Position numbers and translations under genes: made by a program. A model generated the notes under the pieces. The model ran no database searches and had not been told where the DNA came from. It worked only from the letters and a program-made list of their open reading frames with translations. A DNA stretch of 64,000 bases from Luteimonas sp. RC10 (GTDB lineage: Bacteria; Pseudomonadota; Gammaproteobacteria; Xanthomonadales; Xanthomonadaceae). The stretch is taken from assembly GCF_014192745.1 (NCBI RefSeq), contig NZ_JACHYJ010000009.1:62001-126000 (forward strand), in the 5' to 3' direction. Each line of letters opens with the position of its first letter. Position 1 is the stretch's first letter. This document shows, one piece after another, positions 29,301 to 37,228 of the stretch.

Positions 29301-29900
29301 CGCGGCGGCCGAGAAGTCGGCGGCGTTGTCGTCGCTGTCGGTGCAGCCACCGCCGGCACGCACGGCGGCCAGCGCATTGCCCAGCGCCGGGGCGGGCCCC
29401 GAGCCTTCGAAGAAGTTCGCGCCGCCAAAACCCACGAGGTCGAGGATCAGCGCCTGCTGTGCCGGGGTGCAGGGCGTGCTGCCGCCGTTGCAGCCCAGCC
29501 CGGTCGCGGTGTCGGCCAGCACCACCTTGCCCGCGCTGCCTGACATGTTGATCGTGCCGCTCGCATCGGGCGCCGGCAGCGGGTCGCCGTTCGCGCCGCC
29601 GGCCAGTGCGACCAGGAAGTAGCCGCCGGCAGGAATGTCGACGCTTGGCAGCACCACGATCTGGTTGGCACCGGCGCCGAAGTGGCCGTTGCCGGTCGCA
29701 CTCGCGTACTGCAACGACTTGCCGGCGAGCGAGGCGGGCTGGGCGCCGGCGTTGAACAGCTCGACGTAGTCGGCCTGGTAGGGGGCGCCGGCGTTGCCGC
29801 CTCCGCCATAGACCTGACTGACCACGACCTGGGCCTGCGCGCCGGTGGCGGCGAAGGCCAGCAACAGCGCCGGCAACAGCCGGCGGACGGTCTCGTTCAT
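26346..29900 (-). CDS. large secreted ExeM/NucH-type extracellular nuclease
   Basis: 1184 residues from ATG 29900. Domains in order: signal peptide (1-23, ending AQA); lamin-tail domain (about 24-170, QVVVSQVYGGGGNAGAPY then DYVELFNAG); Calx-beta domain (about 220-308, ending VEPDEDFHVDL); an OB-like segment typical of ExeM (about 330-440); then the endonuclease/exonuclease/phosphatase domain (about 600-940). That domain has ATYNLQRFFDT, VTEVENLG, VVHQRSL, LGDFNAFEFND and LSDHDPTVL with the expected Asn, Glu, His, Asp and His residues. A DUF11-like domain and a C-terminal PPC domain (about 1100-1184) follow. Probably a secreted DNase for phosphate or nutrient scavenging or biofilm DNA. Divergent from kynA. 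Confidence 0.9.
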   Translation of the reverse strand: MNETVRRLLPALLLAFAATGAQAQVVVSQVYGGGGNAGAPYQADYVELFNAGAQPASLAGKSLQYASATGNGHFGAGANQIVVLPSVDIPAGGYFLVALAGGANGDPLPAPDASGTINMSGSAGKVVLADTATGLGCNGGSTPCTPAQQALILDLVGFGGANFFEGSGPAPALGNALAAVRAGGGCTDSDDNAADFSAAAPAPRNTASVPNVCGGGGALYMSIGDTRGAEGDSGTTPFFFTVSLNQPAGPDGVDFAYATADGSATVADQDYIAKSGTGRFAPGQRELTIHVDVVGDQAVEPDEDFHVDLADVEGALVAKARGTGLIVNDDVLTLPIHQIQGPGARSPVENQPVATTGIVTGRKSNGFFIQTPDGEDDGDPMTSEGVFVFTGSVPPADAAVGNKVLVQGTVIEYVPAADPHQLPLTEITDASVVALSSGHALPAPVVLTVDLPRADGGLDQLEPLEGMRVTAPSFTVVAPTGGNVDERAATATGNGRFAVVVTGTPRPFREPGIQVPDPDPLGSSAPAIPRWDFNPETIVVNSTTIGAPTADLAAGCRIVGGSLTGPLDYTFRRYTIYPESALDTDCSGAGEVRPAAPPGPDHVSLATYNLQRFFDTVNDGNSGPTLTAAALERRLVKASIGIRAFLHMPDVVGVTEVENLGVLQQLAARINADAVAAGQPDPGYVAYLQEGFDVGGIDVGFLVRTGAVAPGIARIEVRSVVQQGADAVLVNPNGSTSVLNDRPPLVLDAVAHFADGRRFPFTAIVVHQRSLSGIEADDGGSNGWISGGARVRAKRQRQAEFLASLIDDMQRADASRHIVVLGDFNAFEFNDGYVDAMGTTTGLPSPDAQTAIDSDGAVLVAPSLLNMTLEAAEDERYSFVFDYQAQSLDHVLLNQAVIDSPMVVGLDVSHARINADFPETARNDATTPTRLSDHDPTVLLLRLQPATVADLGIEAEAANAEVVEGAPLAFSAVLRNAGPDAAQFPGVGAVFDGELADLAVTAPAGWDCEAPVVGDGTTTLSCNHEALAAAGEAAFALSATAPASAVGRTLVLTVAATAQTHDPDEGDNSATAATAVIADPALPLTDGVPVQGVSGAAGTSQLFRIDVPEGARTLRVLTSGGSGDVSLYASHAAMPTPDDFDLRSRRPGNNELIQVAAPAAGRWYLRVVGERAFERVSVRASIAR

Positions 29901-30032
29901 GCGTCGGTTCCCTGACATCCCCGGGCGAAGGCGCCCCACCCCGATGGTGAACCGCCCGGGTGTCGGTTGCATGACGCTGTGCGGCATGGCCACCCTCGGG
30001 GCCCACGGCACGTCCTGCGCTACGCTGTGCCG

Positions 30033-30908
30033 ATGACCATCGACCGCAACCAGCGTCCGCTCGAGGACGGCATCCACCGCGACCTGTCCGGGCGCCTGAC
30101 CTATGGCGGCTACCTGCGCCTGGACCTGCTGCTCGCCGCCCAGCAGCCGCTGTCCGAGCCGCCGCACCATGACGAGATGCTGTTCGTGGTGCAGCACCAG
30201 GTCTCGGAGCTGTGGCTGAAACTGATGATCCACGAACTGTCGGCGGCCATCGCGCACCTGCGCCGCGACGAGGTCTGGCGCTGCCGCAAGGTGCTGGCAC
30301 GCTGCAAACAGGTGCTGCGCCAGCTGACCGAGCAGTGGTCGGTGCTCGAGACGATGACGCCGGCCGAGTACATGGAGTTCCGCGATGTGCTGGGCCCCTC
30401 GTCCGGGTTTCAGTCGCTGCAGTACCGCACGGTCGAGTTCCTGCTGGGGAACAAGAACGCCGCGATGCTCGAGGTGTTCGCGCACGTTCCCGACGGCCAG
30501 GCCGGATTGCGCGCAGTGCTGGAGCAGCCCGGCCTGTATGACGAATTCCTGCGCTATCTCGCGCGCTGGGGGCACCCGGTCGCGCCGGCCCACGTGGCGC
30601 GCGACTGGGCGCAGCCGCACGTCTTCGATGCGGACCTGGTGCCGGTGCTGCGCACGATCTACGAGGACACCGACCGCTGGTGGCGCGAGTACGCGCTGTG
30701 CGAGGACCTGGTCGACCTGGAGAGCCAGTTCCAGTCGTGGCGTTTCCGCCACATGCGCACGGTGATGCGGATCATCGGCTTCAAGCGCGGCACCGGCGGC
30801 TCGAGCGGTGTGGGCTTTCTGCGCCAGGCGCTGGAACTGAGCTTTTTCCCGGAACTGTTCGAGGTCCGCACCCACCTCGGCCAGCCGACCCCGACCCTGC
30901 CCGACTGA
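30033..30908 (+). CDS. kynA: tryptophan 2,3-dioxygenase
   Basis: Heme enzyme that opens the indole ring of tryptophan to N-formylkynurenine, the first kynurenine pathway step. 291 residues; the residues known from the Xanthomonas campestris enzyme sit at the same numbers: His55 ([10 protein letters not shown]), Arg117 ([10 protein letters not shown]), heme ligand His240 ([21 protein letters not shown]) and Thr254 within KRGTGG. ATG 30033 gives exactly this numbering. No kynB or kynU is nearby. It is followed 17 bases later by the CbiM-like gene on the same strand. Confidence 0.97.
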   Translation: MTIDRNQRPLEDGIHRDLSGRLTYGGYLRLDLLLAAQQPLSEPPHHDEMLFVVQHQVSELWLKLMIHELSAAIAHLRRDEVWRCRKVLARCKQVLRQLTEQWSVLETMTPAEYMEFRDVLGPSSGFQSLQYRTVEFLLGNKNAAMLEVFAHVPDGQAGLRAVLEQPGLYDEFLRYLARWGHPVAPAHVARDWAQPHVFDADLVPVLRTIYEDTDRWWREYALCEDLVDLESQFQSWRFRHMRTVMRIIGFKRGTGGSSGVGFLRQALELSFFPELFEVRTHLGQPTPTLPD

Positions 30909-30924
30909 GGCGCCGGCCGGTCCG

Positions 30925-31587
30925 ATGCCCATGTCCGGGAACGCGCTGCCGCTCTGGCTCCAGGCCGTGGCCTGGACCGCCGCGATCGCAGTGCTGCTGC
31001 GCCAGACCGGCGCGCTGCGCACACATATCCGCGCGGCCACGCCCGACACATTGCGCGTGCTGCTGGTCGCGGCCCTCGCGCTGGCGGCGATGCGCTGGTT
31101 CAACACCGCGGCGCTGCAGGGCGTGATGCTGCATTTCCTGGGCGCAACCATCGCGACCTTGCTGTTCGGCGCCGGCGTCGCCTGCTGGGTAATGGCCGCC
31201 GTCAGCCTGAGCGGCGTGCTGCTGGGCGCGGCGTGGCAGGGCTGGGCCGCCGACTTTCTGGTCACCGGCGCATTGCCGGTCGCGGTCACAGCGGTGGCCT
31301 CGCGCGCGGCGCTGCGCTGGGCGCCGCGCAACATCGTCGTCTACGTGATGCTCAACGCCTTCGCGGCCGCCGCACTGGCGATGGCGGCCTCGATGCTCGC
31401 CAAGGCCACCGTGACCGCCTGGCTCGGCGGCCGGACGGTCGATGCCTATCTGACTGCGACGCCGCTGTTGATGTTCGCCGAGGCGTTCTTCTCCGGCACG
31501 GCCATGGCCCTGATCGTGGTCTACCGGCCGCATTGGTGCACGAGCTTCGACGACCGCGCCTACCTCTGGCCGCAGGCGCCGATGTAG
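30925..31587 (+). CDS. CbiM-like (energy-coupling factor permease family) membrane protein
   Basis: 220 residues with about six membrane helices. The C-terminal segment MFAEAFFSGTAMALIVVYRPHWCTSFDDRAYL resembles the CbiM/NikM-like proteins annotated as energy-coupling-factor permeases in gammaproteobacteria. However, the N-terminal metal-binding Met-His-Ile start of true CbiM is absent (MPMSGNALPL), and no ECF ATPase or T component is nearby. Metal transport is therefore not established. It is probably co-transcribed with kynA (17-base gap), a link that is not functionally obvious. Confidence 0.7.
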   Translation: MPMSGNALPLWLQAVAWTAAIAVLLRQTGALRTHIRAATPDTLRVLLVAALALAAMRWFNTAALQGVMLHFLGATIATLLFGAGVACWVMAAVSLSGVLLGAAWQGWAADFLVTGALPVAVTAVASRAALRWAPRNIVVYVMLNAFAAAALAMAASMLAKATVTAWLGGRTVDAYLTATPLLMFAEAFFSGTAMALIVVYRPHWCTSFDDRAYLWPQAPM

Positions 31588-31800
31588 AAGGGCCGCCCGG
31601 CGCGCGCCTGTGCACGACACGGCAAAGCCCCCGCCCGGCACACGCCCGCGCACCGTAGCGGCCTTCCGCACCGACGCGGTCGCCGCGTGCGGCGTGGCAT
31701 ACCGAGCCCGGCCCTGCCACCTGGGGGGCACCCCAGCACCGCCTTCACATGGCGCACACTAAAGTGCGCTCCCCATTCATCATGAACAGGAATCGCAACA

Positions 31801-32223
31801 ATGGCGATGTTGACCGCGACGATCGCAGGCGGGCTCATGGGCTTCGGCCTGATCAACTTCATGGCGCACAAGGCCAAGAGCGCGAACCACCCGTGGGACG
31901 TGCGCGAGTTCACCGCCGACGGCGACGTGCTGGGCCGGGTGGACGCCTGGGCTGCAGCCAACGGCTACAAGCTCCGCAGCGACGACGGCCGCCGCCGCGT
32001 CTACCAGAAGGGCATCAACATCCTGACCGCACCGGTGCGCCTGGACGTCGAGCGCGACGGCAACCGCTACACCACCCGCAGCTACGTCCACGTCGACGGC
32101 CTGCTGCTCAAGGGCGACCTCGCCCTGTCCTATCCCGGCGTGATGGCCAAGCTGCCGCGCGCCAACGCCCTCAAGGCGCAGAACCAGCTGTTGGCCGAGC
32201 TGGGCCAGCCGCCGCTGGCCTGA
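31801..32223 (+). CDS. conserved hypothetical protein
   Basis: 140 residues. A short hydrophobic N terminus (MLTATIAGGLMGFGLINFMAHK) is followed by a soluble alpha/beta region with repeating basic and acidic patches (RVYQKGINILTAPVRLDVERDGNRYTTRSYVHVDGLLLKG). No known family recognised. It stands alone, 213 bases after the CbiM-like gene, with no visible terminator between. The frame's codon bias supports a real gene. Confidence 0.75.
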   Translation: MAMLTATIAGGLMGFGLINFMAHKAKSANHPWDVREFTADGDVLGRVDAWAAANGYKLRSDDGRRRVYQKGINILTAPVRLDVERDGNRYTTRSYVHVDGLLLKGDLALSYPGVMAKLPRANALKAQNQLLAELGQPPLA

Positions 32224-32382
32224 CCCGATCTGGCCGGCCCGCCCCGTCGGCGACGCCGGCGGAGGCGGCCCTGGAATCGACGACACGCCAGGCATCACGG
32301 CTTGGCCCGACGCTCGCAGCCTGCGTCGTGACTGTGCCGTGTCTCCAGGGCGTCAGAGCCGATGGCCTGCTCGACGCACTGG

Positions 32383-33534
32383 CTATCCCCAGACCTCGCG
32401 CATGACGCGTGCAAAGTTGCCGCCCATCAGCTTGGCGATGCGCGTTTGCGAGTGACCGCGACGCGACAGCAGCGCGCCCAGCGTTTCCAGTCGTCGCGCG
32501 TGGTTGAGATCCGGAATGAAGGTGTACAGCTCCGGCGTATTGCCCGCCTCGAAGAAGCCTATCTCGAGCATGTACGTCACCCATTCCCGATTCTGCGCTT
32601 CGAACTCGGGGGTCCGTTCGACGGGCGACACCGAGGCATCGGTGCCCAACCCGACGTGATCCTCGCCGCAGACATTGATCGCGTGTTCGATGTGCCGGAT
32701 CAGATCGTCGGAGGTCGGCTGGCCCTGCTTGCGGAGATAGGGCCAGAAGATCATGCCGGCCACGCCGCCGCGATCGGCCATCGCCCGCAGGATGTCGTCG
32801 GGCATGCAACGCGGGACATCCGAGAGCGCGGCGCATCCGGTGTGGCTGAACACCAGGGGCCGCTTCGATGCCTGGACGCTCTCCATCGCGGTTCGCCTTC
32901 CAGCATGCGAAAGATCGACCAGGATGCGCTGCGACTCCAGCCCCTCGATCACCAGCTTTCCGAAGTTACTGAGCCCTGCATTGCCTGGCTCCATACATCC
33001 ATCGCCCACCAGATTGCGGCGGTTGTGCGTCAGCTGGATCACACGGACGCCGCGCTCGCGGTACATGGCGATCCGGTCGAGATCCTCGCCCAGCGGTGAG
33101 GTGTCCTGGAAGCCGTAGATCAGCCCAAACTTGCCGGTCTCGGCGCTACGCGTCAGGTCGTCGGCGGTCAGGACCTGCATCAGATGATCAGGATGCAATG
33201 CCAACTGCCGATCCCAATGCGCCAATTCGCGCAGGGTCGTCTGGTACCCCTCGTCGCCGAACCAGAACCGTCCAGAAGGCGCGAGCGTGAGCACCACCGC
33301 ATCGACGCCCGATGCCCTGGCGTCTTCAAGCGTCTGCGCATCGAGACTGCGATCCGCGGGCCCACCCCAGCGCCCGAGCCCCCCGCATCCGTCGATCACC
33401 AGCATCTTGTCGTAAGGCGGCCAGGACAGCGGTGTGTTGTCTCGCTCAGGCGCTGCTGCCGCCAGCGCCTGCAGTGCCGGATGCGCCGCCAGCACCGTCG
33501 CACCCGTGGCAATGAGCCATTCCCTTCGATTCAT
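32383..33534 (-). CDS. Tat-exported M19 (renal dipeptidase-like) protein with degenerate metal site
   Basis: 383 residues. A twin-arginine leader (MNRREWLIATG, then Ala-rich to about residue 28) indicates folded export. The fold is the M19 membrane-dipeptidase TIM barrel: HAG at 210 (DLSHAG), SHTG at 231, THNRRN at 170, VGLGTDAS late. The canonical DGHxD metal motif is replaced by DGCGG at 48-52, and the bridging Glu of the family by Gln143 (GFQDTSP), while the two distal His ligands (210, 231) remain. So at least one zinc site should be altered or absent. It could be a divergent hydrolase or a binding protein. It starts about 110 bases from the MBL-fold gene's end, same strand. Confidence 0.88.
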   Translation of the reverse strand: MNRREWLIATGATVLAAHPALQALAAAAPERDNTPLSWPPYDKMLVIDGCGGLGRWGGPADRSLDAQTLEDARASGVDAVVLTLAPSGRFWFGDEGYQTTLRELAHWDRQLALHPDHLMQVLTADDLTRSAETGKFGLIYGFQDTSPLGEDLDRIAMYRERGVRVIQLTHNRRNLVGDGCMEPGNAGLSNFGKLVIEGLESQRILVDLSHAGRRTAMESVQASKRPLVFSHTGCAALSDVPRCMPDDILRAMADRGGVAGMIFWPYLRKQGQPTSDDLIRHIEHAINVCGEDHVGLGTDASVSPVERTPEFEAQNREWVTYMLEIGFFEAGNTPELYTFIPDLNHARRLETLGALLSRRGHSQTRIAKLMGGNFARVMREVWG

Positions 33535-33644
33535 GACGCCTCCCTGCGTGCAATGGATGCGTTGAAGCCCCGGGCCACTGGCGCCCGGCTAACCGCCGCC
33601 GTTTGGGCAGCGTCCCTCGCTGCTTCCGCGCTTGGGCGAGCATC

Positions 33645-34592
33645 TCACACCGAAGGCGACCGCGCGACGCGATCCAGCCAAGCGCACAAACCCTGCGCGT
33701 TGAGCGCGATGTCGCCGCCGAGCACCTCGTGCACGCGTGCAGGCGCGTTGACGATGCCGTGGGCCACGGCCCGTTCGGTGTAGAGCCCGACCAGGCCATC
33801 GACGATCGCTGCCTGCCGATCGTCGCGCCCGTTGGCCGCCTGCGCGATCGCGACCATCGTATCGATCAAGGTATGCAGGTCGCTGCCCAGTCGCGTGCAC
33901 TCGGTCACCTCACCGTAGTGGGCGATCCGGATCGAGGCCGGCGCACGCGCCAGCAGCCGATCGACGGAGGCGTGCATCTGCTGCGGATCGAACTGCACCG
34001 GCGAGGTCGTCGGGACGATGAAAGCGCCCGCGTCGGTATCGAGTTCGCGATAGGAAATACCGAAGGTGTCGCCCGCGAACCAACTGCGGGTGGCTGCGTC
34101 CCAGACGCTGTAGTGGTGGCGCGCGTGGCCGGGCGTGTCGATGCATAGCAGCGGCCGACCCGCCAGATCGACGACATGGCCGTCGTCGGCGATCACCACG
34201 CGCGCCTCAGGCACCGGCAACATGCCGGCATGGTCGCGCGCGAAGTCCGCTTCGCCGTACACCGCCTTCGCGCCGGCGATCAGCCGCGCCGGATCGATCA
34301 TGTGCGGCGCGCCGCGCGGATGTACCACGAGTCGCGCATTGGGCAGCGCGCGCATCAACGGCCCGGCGCCGCCGGCGTGGTCGAGATGTACATGGGTGAC
34401 CATGACCCAGTCGACCGATGCGCGGTCCACACCCGCCGCCTCGATCGCGGCAAGCACGCGCGGAGCGCAGGTCGCGGTCCCGCAGTCGATCAGCGCGGCG
34501 CGCCCCTTGTTGTGCACCAGATAGGCCGCGCACAACGCGGGCCGCACATAGCCCGTATCGATGATGGTGATTCCGCCGCTGTCTTCGCGCAT
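33645..34592 (-). CDS. metallo-beta-lactamase-fold hydrolase
   Basis: 315 residues, no signal peptide. The metal motif HxHxDH is at 67-72 (THVHLDHAG), with further ligands TPGHARHH and GDTFGIS, and late AHYGEV. The C-terminal part after residue 230 is alpha-helical and may shape the active site. The substrate (thioester, lactone, phosphodiester or other) cannot be told. It precedes the M19-like gene on the same strand, about 110 bases away, which may place both in one transcript. Confidence 0.87.
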   Translation of the reverse strand: MREDSGGITIIDTGYVRPALCAAYLVHNKGRAALIDCGTATCAPRVLAAIEAAGVDRASVDWVMVTHVHLDHAGGAGPLMRALPNARLVVHPRGAPHMIDPARLIAGAKAVYGEADFARDHAGMLPVPEARVVIADDGHVVDLAGRPLLCIDTPGHARHHYSVWDAATRSWFAGDTFGISYRELDTDAGAFIVPTTSPVQFDPQQMHASVDRLLARAPASIRIAHYGEVTECTRLGSDLHTLIDTMVAIAQAANGRDDRQAAIVDGLVGLYTERAVAHGIVNAPARVHEVLGGDIALNAQGLCAWLDRVARSPSV

Positions 34593-34683
34593 CGCGTCGT
34601 TCCCAGGTCCACTACCGGCAGTCTAGGTCGTGCGCCGGAAGACGCGCATGGGCCTTTGGTCGTAGGCGCGGCGCAGCCTGACC

Positions 34684-34995
34684 TCAGTCGCGCGGACGCA
34701 GAATCAACAGGCGCAGCACGAACGCGGCACCGAGCACCGCCAGGAACACCCCGTAGCCGACCGCGGTCGCCAGGATCTGCTGCCACATGTGGCCATGCAC
34801 CGGATCGGCACTCGTCTGCGCCCAATAGATCGAGACCATGAAGGCGGCGACCGACACCGCCAGGCTGACCAGATCGTAGAGCACGCGCCGCATGCCACGC
34901 GGACGCCGCGGATAGACCCAGAACAGCACGCCGAGGATCGCGAACCACGGCAGGAACAGCAGCAACGTCAGATTGAACTCGACGAGCGGGTTCAT
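34684..34995 (-). CDS. small membrane protein coupled to trpS
   Basis: 103 residues with three membrane helices (about 8-28, 38-60, 75-98). The start ATG overlaps the trpS stop as ATGA, so it is translationally coupled and made with tryptophanyl-tRNA synthetase. No known family recognised. A basic RRPRGMRR loop lies between the first two helices. Confidence 0.78.
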   Translation of the reverse strand: MNPLVEFNLTLLLFLPWFAILGVLFWVYPRRPRGMRRVLYDLVSLAVSVAAFMVSIYWAQTSADPVHGHMWQQILATAVGYGVFLAVLGAAFVLRLLILRPRD

Positions 34996-36311
34996 GATGC
35001 CGCCTTCTCCGCCTCCACCGCGGCGATCGCATCCAGCGCGGCCTGCACGTCGGCCAGCGTGACGCCCTCGCCAAGTTCGGCCGGCGCCTGGGCCGGAGCC
35101 AGCTCGCCGCGACGCAGGCGCGCAATGCTCTGCCCCGCCTCGCGCGGCGCGTCGAAGCCGTGGCTCTGCAGCAACACCCGGTCGCCGTCCACCAGCTTGA
35201 AATAGAACCGGCCGTCGGCCTCGCGGTACTGCTTGAACTGCGGCGGCTCGCTGCGGATCGCGGCCGCACCGGCGGCGGCCGGCACCGCCACGCGGCCCAG
35301 ATCGCGCAGGCCGACCGCGTCGCGCAGCTGCGCCAGCAACGGGGTCGCGTAGCGCTCGCGCAACCGGCGCCCGCCATCGCGCAGGATGTCCTCGATGTCC
35401 GATGGCCGCGCGATCAGCGCTTCGTAGCGCTCGCGCATCGGCGCGATCTCGCGCTCCATCACATCGAGCGCCTGTTGCTTGGCCTCGCCCCAACCGATGC
35501 CGTCGGCGAAGGCCTGCGCGAAGGCGGCCGTCTGCTCGGGCGTGGCGAACGCCTGGTAGAGCTGGAACAGTGCCGAGCCCTCGGTGTCCTTCGGCTCGCC
35601 AGGCGCACGCGAGTCGGTCAGGATCGAGAACACCAGCTTCTTGAGCTGCGCAGGTGGTGCGAACAGCGGAATCGTGTTGTCGTAGCTCTTGCTCATCTTG
35701 CGCCCGTCCAGGCCGGGCAACGTGGCGACGTCGTCGTCGATCACCGCCTCGGGCAGCGTGAACCACTCGCGCCCGTACAGATGGTTGAAGCGCTGCGCGA
35801 AGTCGCGCGCCATCTCGATGTGCTGGATCTGGTCGCGCCCCACCGGCACGCGGTCGGCGTTGAAGATCAGGATGTCGGCCGCCATCAGCACCGGATAGAG
35901 ATAGAGCCCGGCGGTCACCGACGCGTCTTCGTCCAGCCCCTGGGCCCGATTCCTGTCCACGGCGGCCTTGTAGGCATGCGCCCGGTTGAGCAACCCCTTG
36001 CCGGCCACGCAGGTCAGCAGCCACATCAGCTCGGTGGTCTCGGGGACATCGCTCTGGCGGTAGAACCAGACCTTCGCCGGGTCCAGGCCCGCGGCCAGCC
36101 ACGTGGCCGAGACTTCCAGGGTCGAGCGCTGCACCCGGGCCGGGTCCTGCGTATTGACCAGGCTGTGGAGGTCGGCAAGGAAGTAGAAACTCTCGGTGTC
36201 CGGCGCCTTGCTGGCGGCGACCGCCGGGCGCACGGCGCCGACGTAGTTACCGACATGCGGCGTGCCGGAGGGCTTGATGCCAGTGAGGACGCGCAGGGGA
36301 CGTTGTGACAT
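34992..36311 (-). CDS. trpS: tryptophanyl-tRNA synthetase with C-terminal DUF1508-like domain
   Basis: 439 residues; usual bacterial TrpRS is about 330-340. Residues 1-335 are the class I synthetase: HVGN at 19-22 (in GIKPSGTPHVGNYVG), KMSKS at 205-209. Residues 358-402 (FKQYREADGRFYFKL, then RVLLQSHGF, ending GQSIARLRR) look like one repeat of the YegP/DUF1508 fold. It is followed by an Ala/Glu-rich tail. Start is ATG 36311. Charges tRNA-Trp in the cytoplasm; the extra domain's task is unknown. The stop overlaps the small membrane protein's start. A terminator for the upstream CsbD gene lies just before it. Confidence 0.95.
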   Translation of the reverse strand: MSQRPLRVLTGIKPSGTPHVGNYVGAVRPAVAASKAPDTESFYFLADLHSLVNTQDPARVQRSTLEVSATWLAAGLDPAKVWFYRQSDVPETTELMWLLTCVAGKGLLNRAHAYKAAVDRNRAQGLDEDASVTAGLYLYPVLMAADILIFNADRVPVGRDQIQHIEMARDFAQRFNHLYGREWFTLPEAVIDDDVATLPGLDGRKMSKSYDNTIPLFAPPAQLKKLVFSILTDSRAPGEPKDTEGSALFQLYQAFATPEQTAAFAQAFADGIGWGEAKQQALDVMEREIAPMRERYEALIARPSDIEDILRDGGRRLRERYATPLLAQLRDAVGLRDLGRVAVPAAAGAAAIRSEPPQFKQYREADGRFYFKLVDGDRVLLQSHGFDAPREAGQSIARLRRGELAPAQAPAELGEGVTLADVQAALDAIAAVEAEKAAS

Positions 36312-36437
36312 GGCAGCAGCGACAGACCAGGGATGTCCCAGTCTACCTGTTCGACTGCAGCCGATCCCCGCTCGCGCCACCAGACCGGCACGTCGACGCA
36401 CTGATCTGATCGCCGGCCCCTGCGGCCGGATACGAGA

Positions 36438-36459
36438 ACGGGCCGGCGAACCGGCCCGT
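36438..36459 (-). terminator. intrinsic terminator for the csbD-like gene
   Basis: Nine-bp stem ACGGGCCGG / CCGGCCCGT with loop CGAA (TTCG on the minus RNA), followed on the minus strand by TTCTCGT. It lies 30 bases past the CsbD stop. Confidence 0.7.
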
Positions 36460-36488
36460 CGTGGCACATTGAATCTCGATGAAGCGGA

Positions 36489-36689
36489 TCAGTCGAGGGT
36501 CTTCTCGAACTCGCGCACTTCCTTCTCGGCGCGGTCGCGCTCCCAGCCGTACTTCTCCTGCAGCTTGCCGGCCAGATACTTGCTGTCGCCGGCCGCGACG
36601 TCGAACACGTCGTCCGTCAGGTCGCCCCACTTGGCCTGCGCCTTGCCCTTGAGCTGGGTCCACTTGCCGGAAATGATGTCTTTGTTCAT
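36489..36689 (-). CDS. CsbD-family stress protein
   Basis: 66 residues, fully of the CsbD fold: [34 protein letters not shown] then [24 protein letters not shown]. CsbD-like proteins are abundant in general stress conditions, with no known enzymatic role. The gene is isolated, with terminators on both sides of the short region (36438-36459 downstream; 36884-36911 beyond its promoter region). Confidence 0.92.
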   Translation of the reverse strand: MNKDIISGKWTQLKGKAQAKWGDLTDDVFDVAAGDSKYLAGKLQEKYGWERDRAEKEVREFEKTLD

Positions 36690-36883
36690 CGTCGTTTCGT
36701 CCTGTCGTGAGATCGGAAGGCCCGCGAACGCGATGCGGATTCGATCGCAGCGGGCTTAGGGAGATCCTCGCGCAGCGCGCATCAAGCGGCGGTCAAGGGA
36801 ACATGATGTCGGCCGTCACATCGCTGAGCGTTGCCCTCACCGTTCATGAGACCGATACGCAGACGGTACCCTCCCGCGCGCAC

Positions 36884-36911
36884 GAAAAAGCCGGCATTCG
36901 CCGGCTTTTTC
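36884..36911. terminator. bidirectional intrinsic terminator near the entericidin gene
   Basis: Twelve-bp perfect stem GAAAAAGCCGGC / GCCGGCTTTTTC with loop ATTC. On the minus strand the T-tract follows the entericidin stop (36936) after about 25 bases. Confidence 0.85.
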
Positions 36912-36935
36912 GGATTGCATGGCGCGAAGCTTGGA

Positions 36936-37094
36936 TCAGGGGCGACGCGTGGTGGCGCCCGTGTCGTTCGCACTGTCTTCCATCTTCTCACCGACCTTCT
37001 GGACGTCCTGGCCAGCGCCGCGGACGGTGTTGCAGGCGCTCAGCGAGCCGGCGGTGAACAGGGCGAGCAGCAGAAGTGCAGTCAGACGCTTCAT
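36936..37094 (-). CDS. entericidin A/B-family lipoprotein
   Basis: 52 residues, start ATG 37094. MKRLTALLLLALFTAGSLSACNTVRG gives a lipobox LSAC (Cys21), and the mature part NTVRGAGQDVQKVGEKMEDSAND is the entericidin signature. In E. coli EcnA/B are the antidote and toxin of a stationary-phase cell-lysis pair; here only one member is present. It ends at a strong terminator and is followed 134 bases upstream by arginase, same strand. Confidence 0.92.
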   Translation of the reverse strand: MKRLTALLLLALFTAGSLSACNTVRGAGQDVQKVGEKMEDSANDTGATTRRP

Positions 37095-37228
37095 GGGATT
37101 CTCCAGGGAGGTTTCGCGGGCGATTGCGCAAGCAGGCAACCGTTGGGCGGACTATAGGAGCCCGCAGTGTGAATGCCGCGTGCAACGCGCTGGCATCGTC
37201 CCGGCTGCGGCGCCCTGCATCGGGGCCG

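Noticed and set aside
29900..31334. Minus-strand extension of the nuclease frame to 31334
   Set aside because: The segment upstream of 29900 is antisense to kynA and the CbiM-like gene. The signal peptide begins at ATG 29900.
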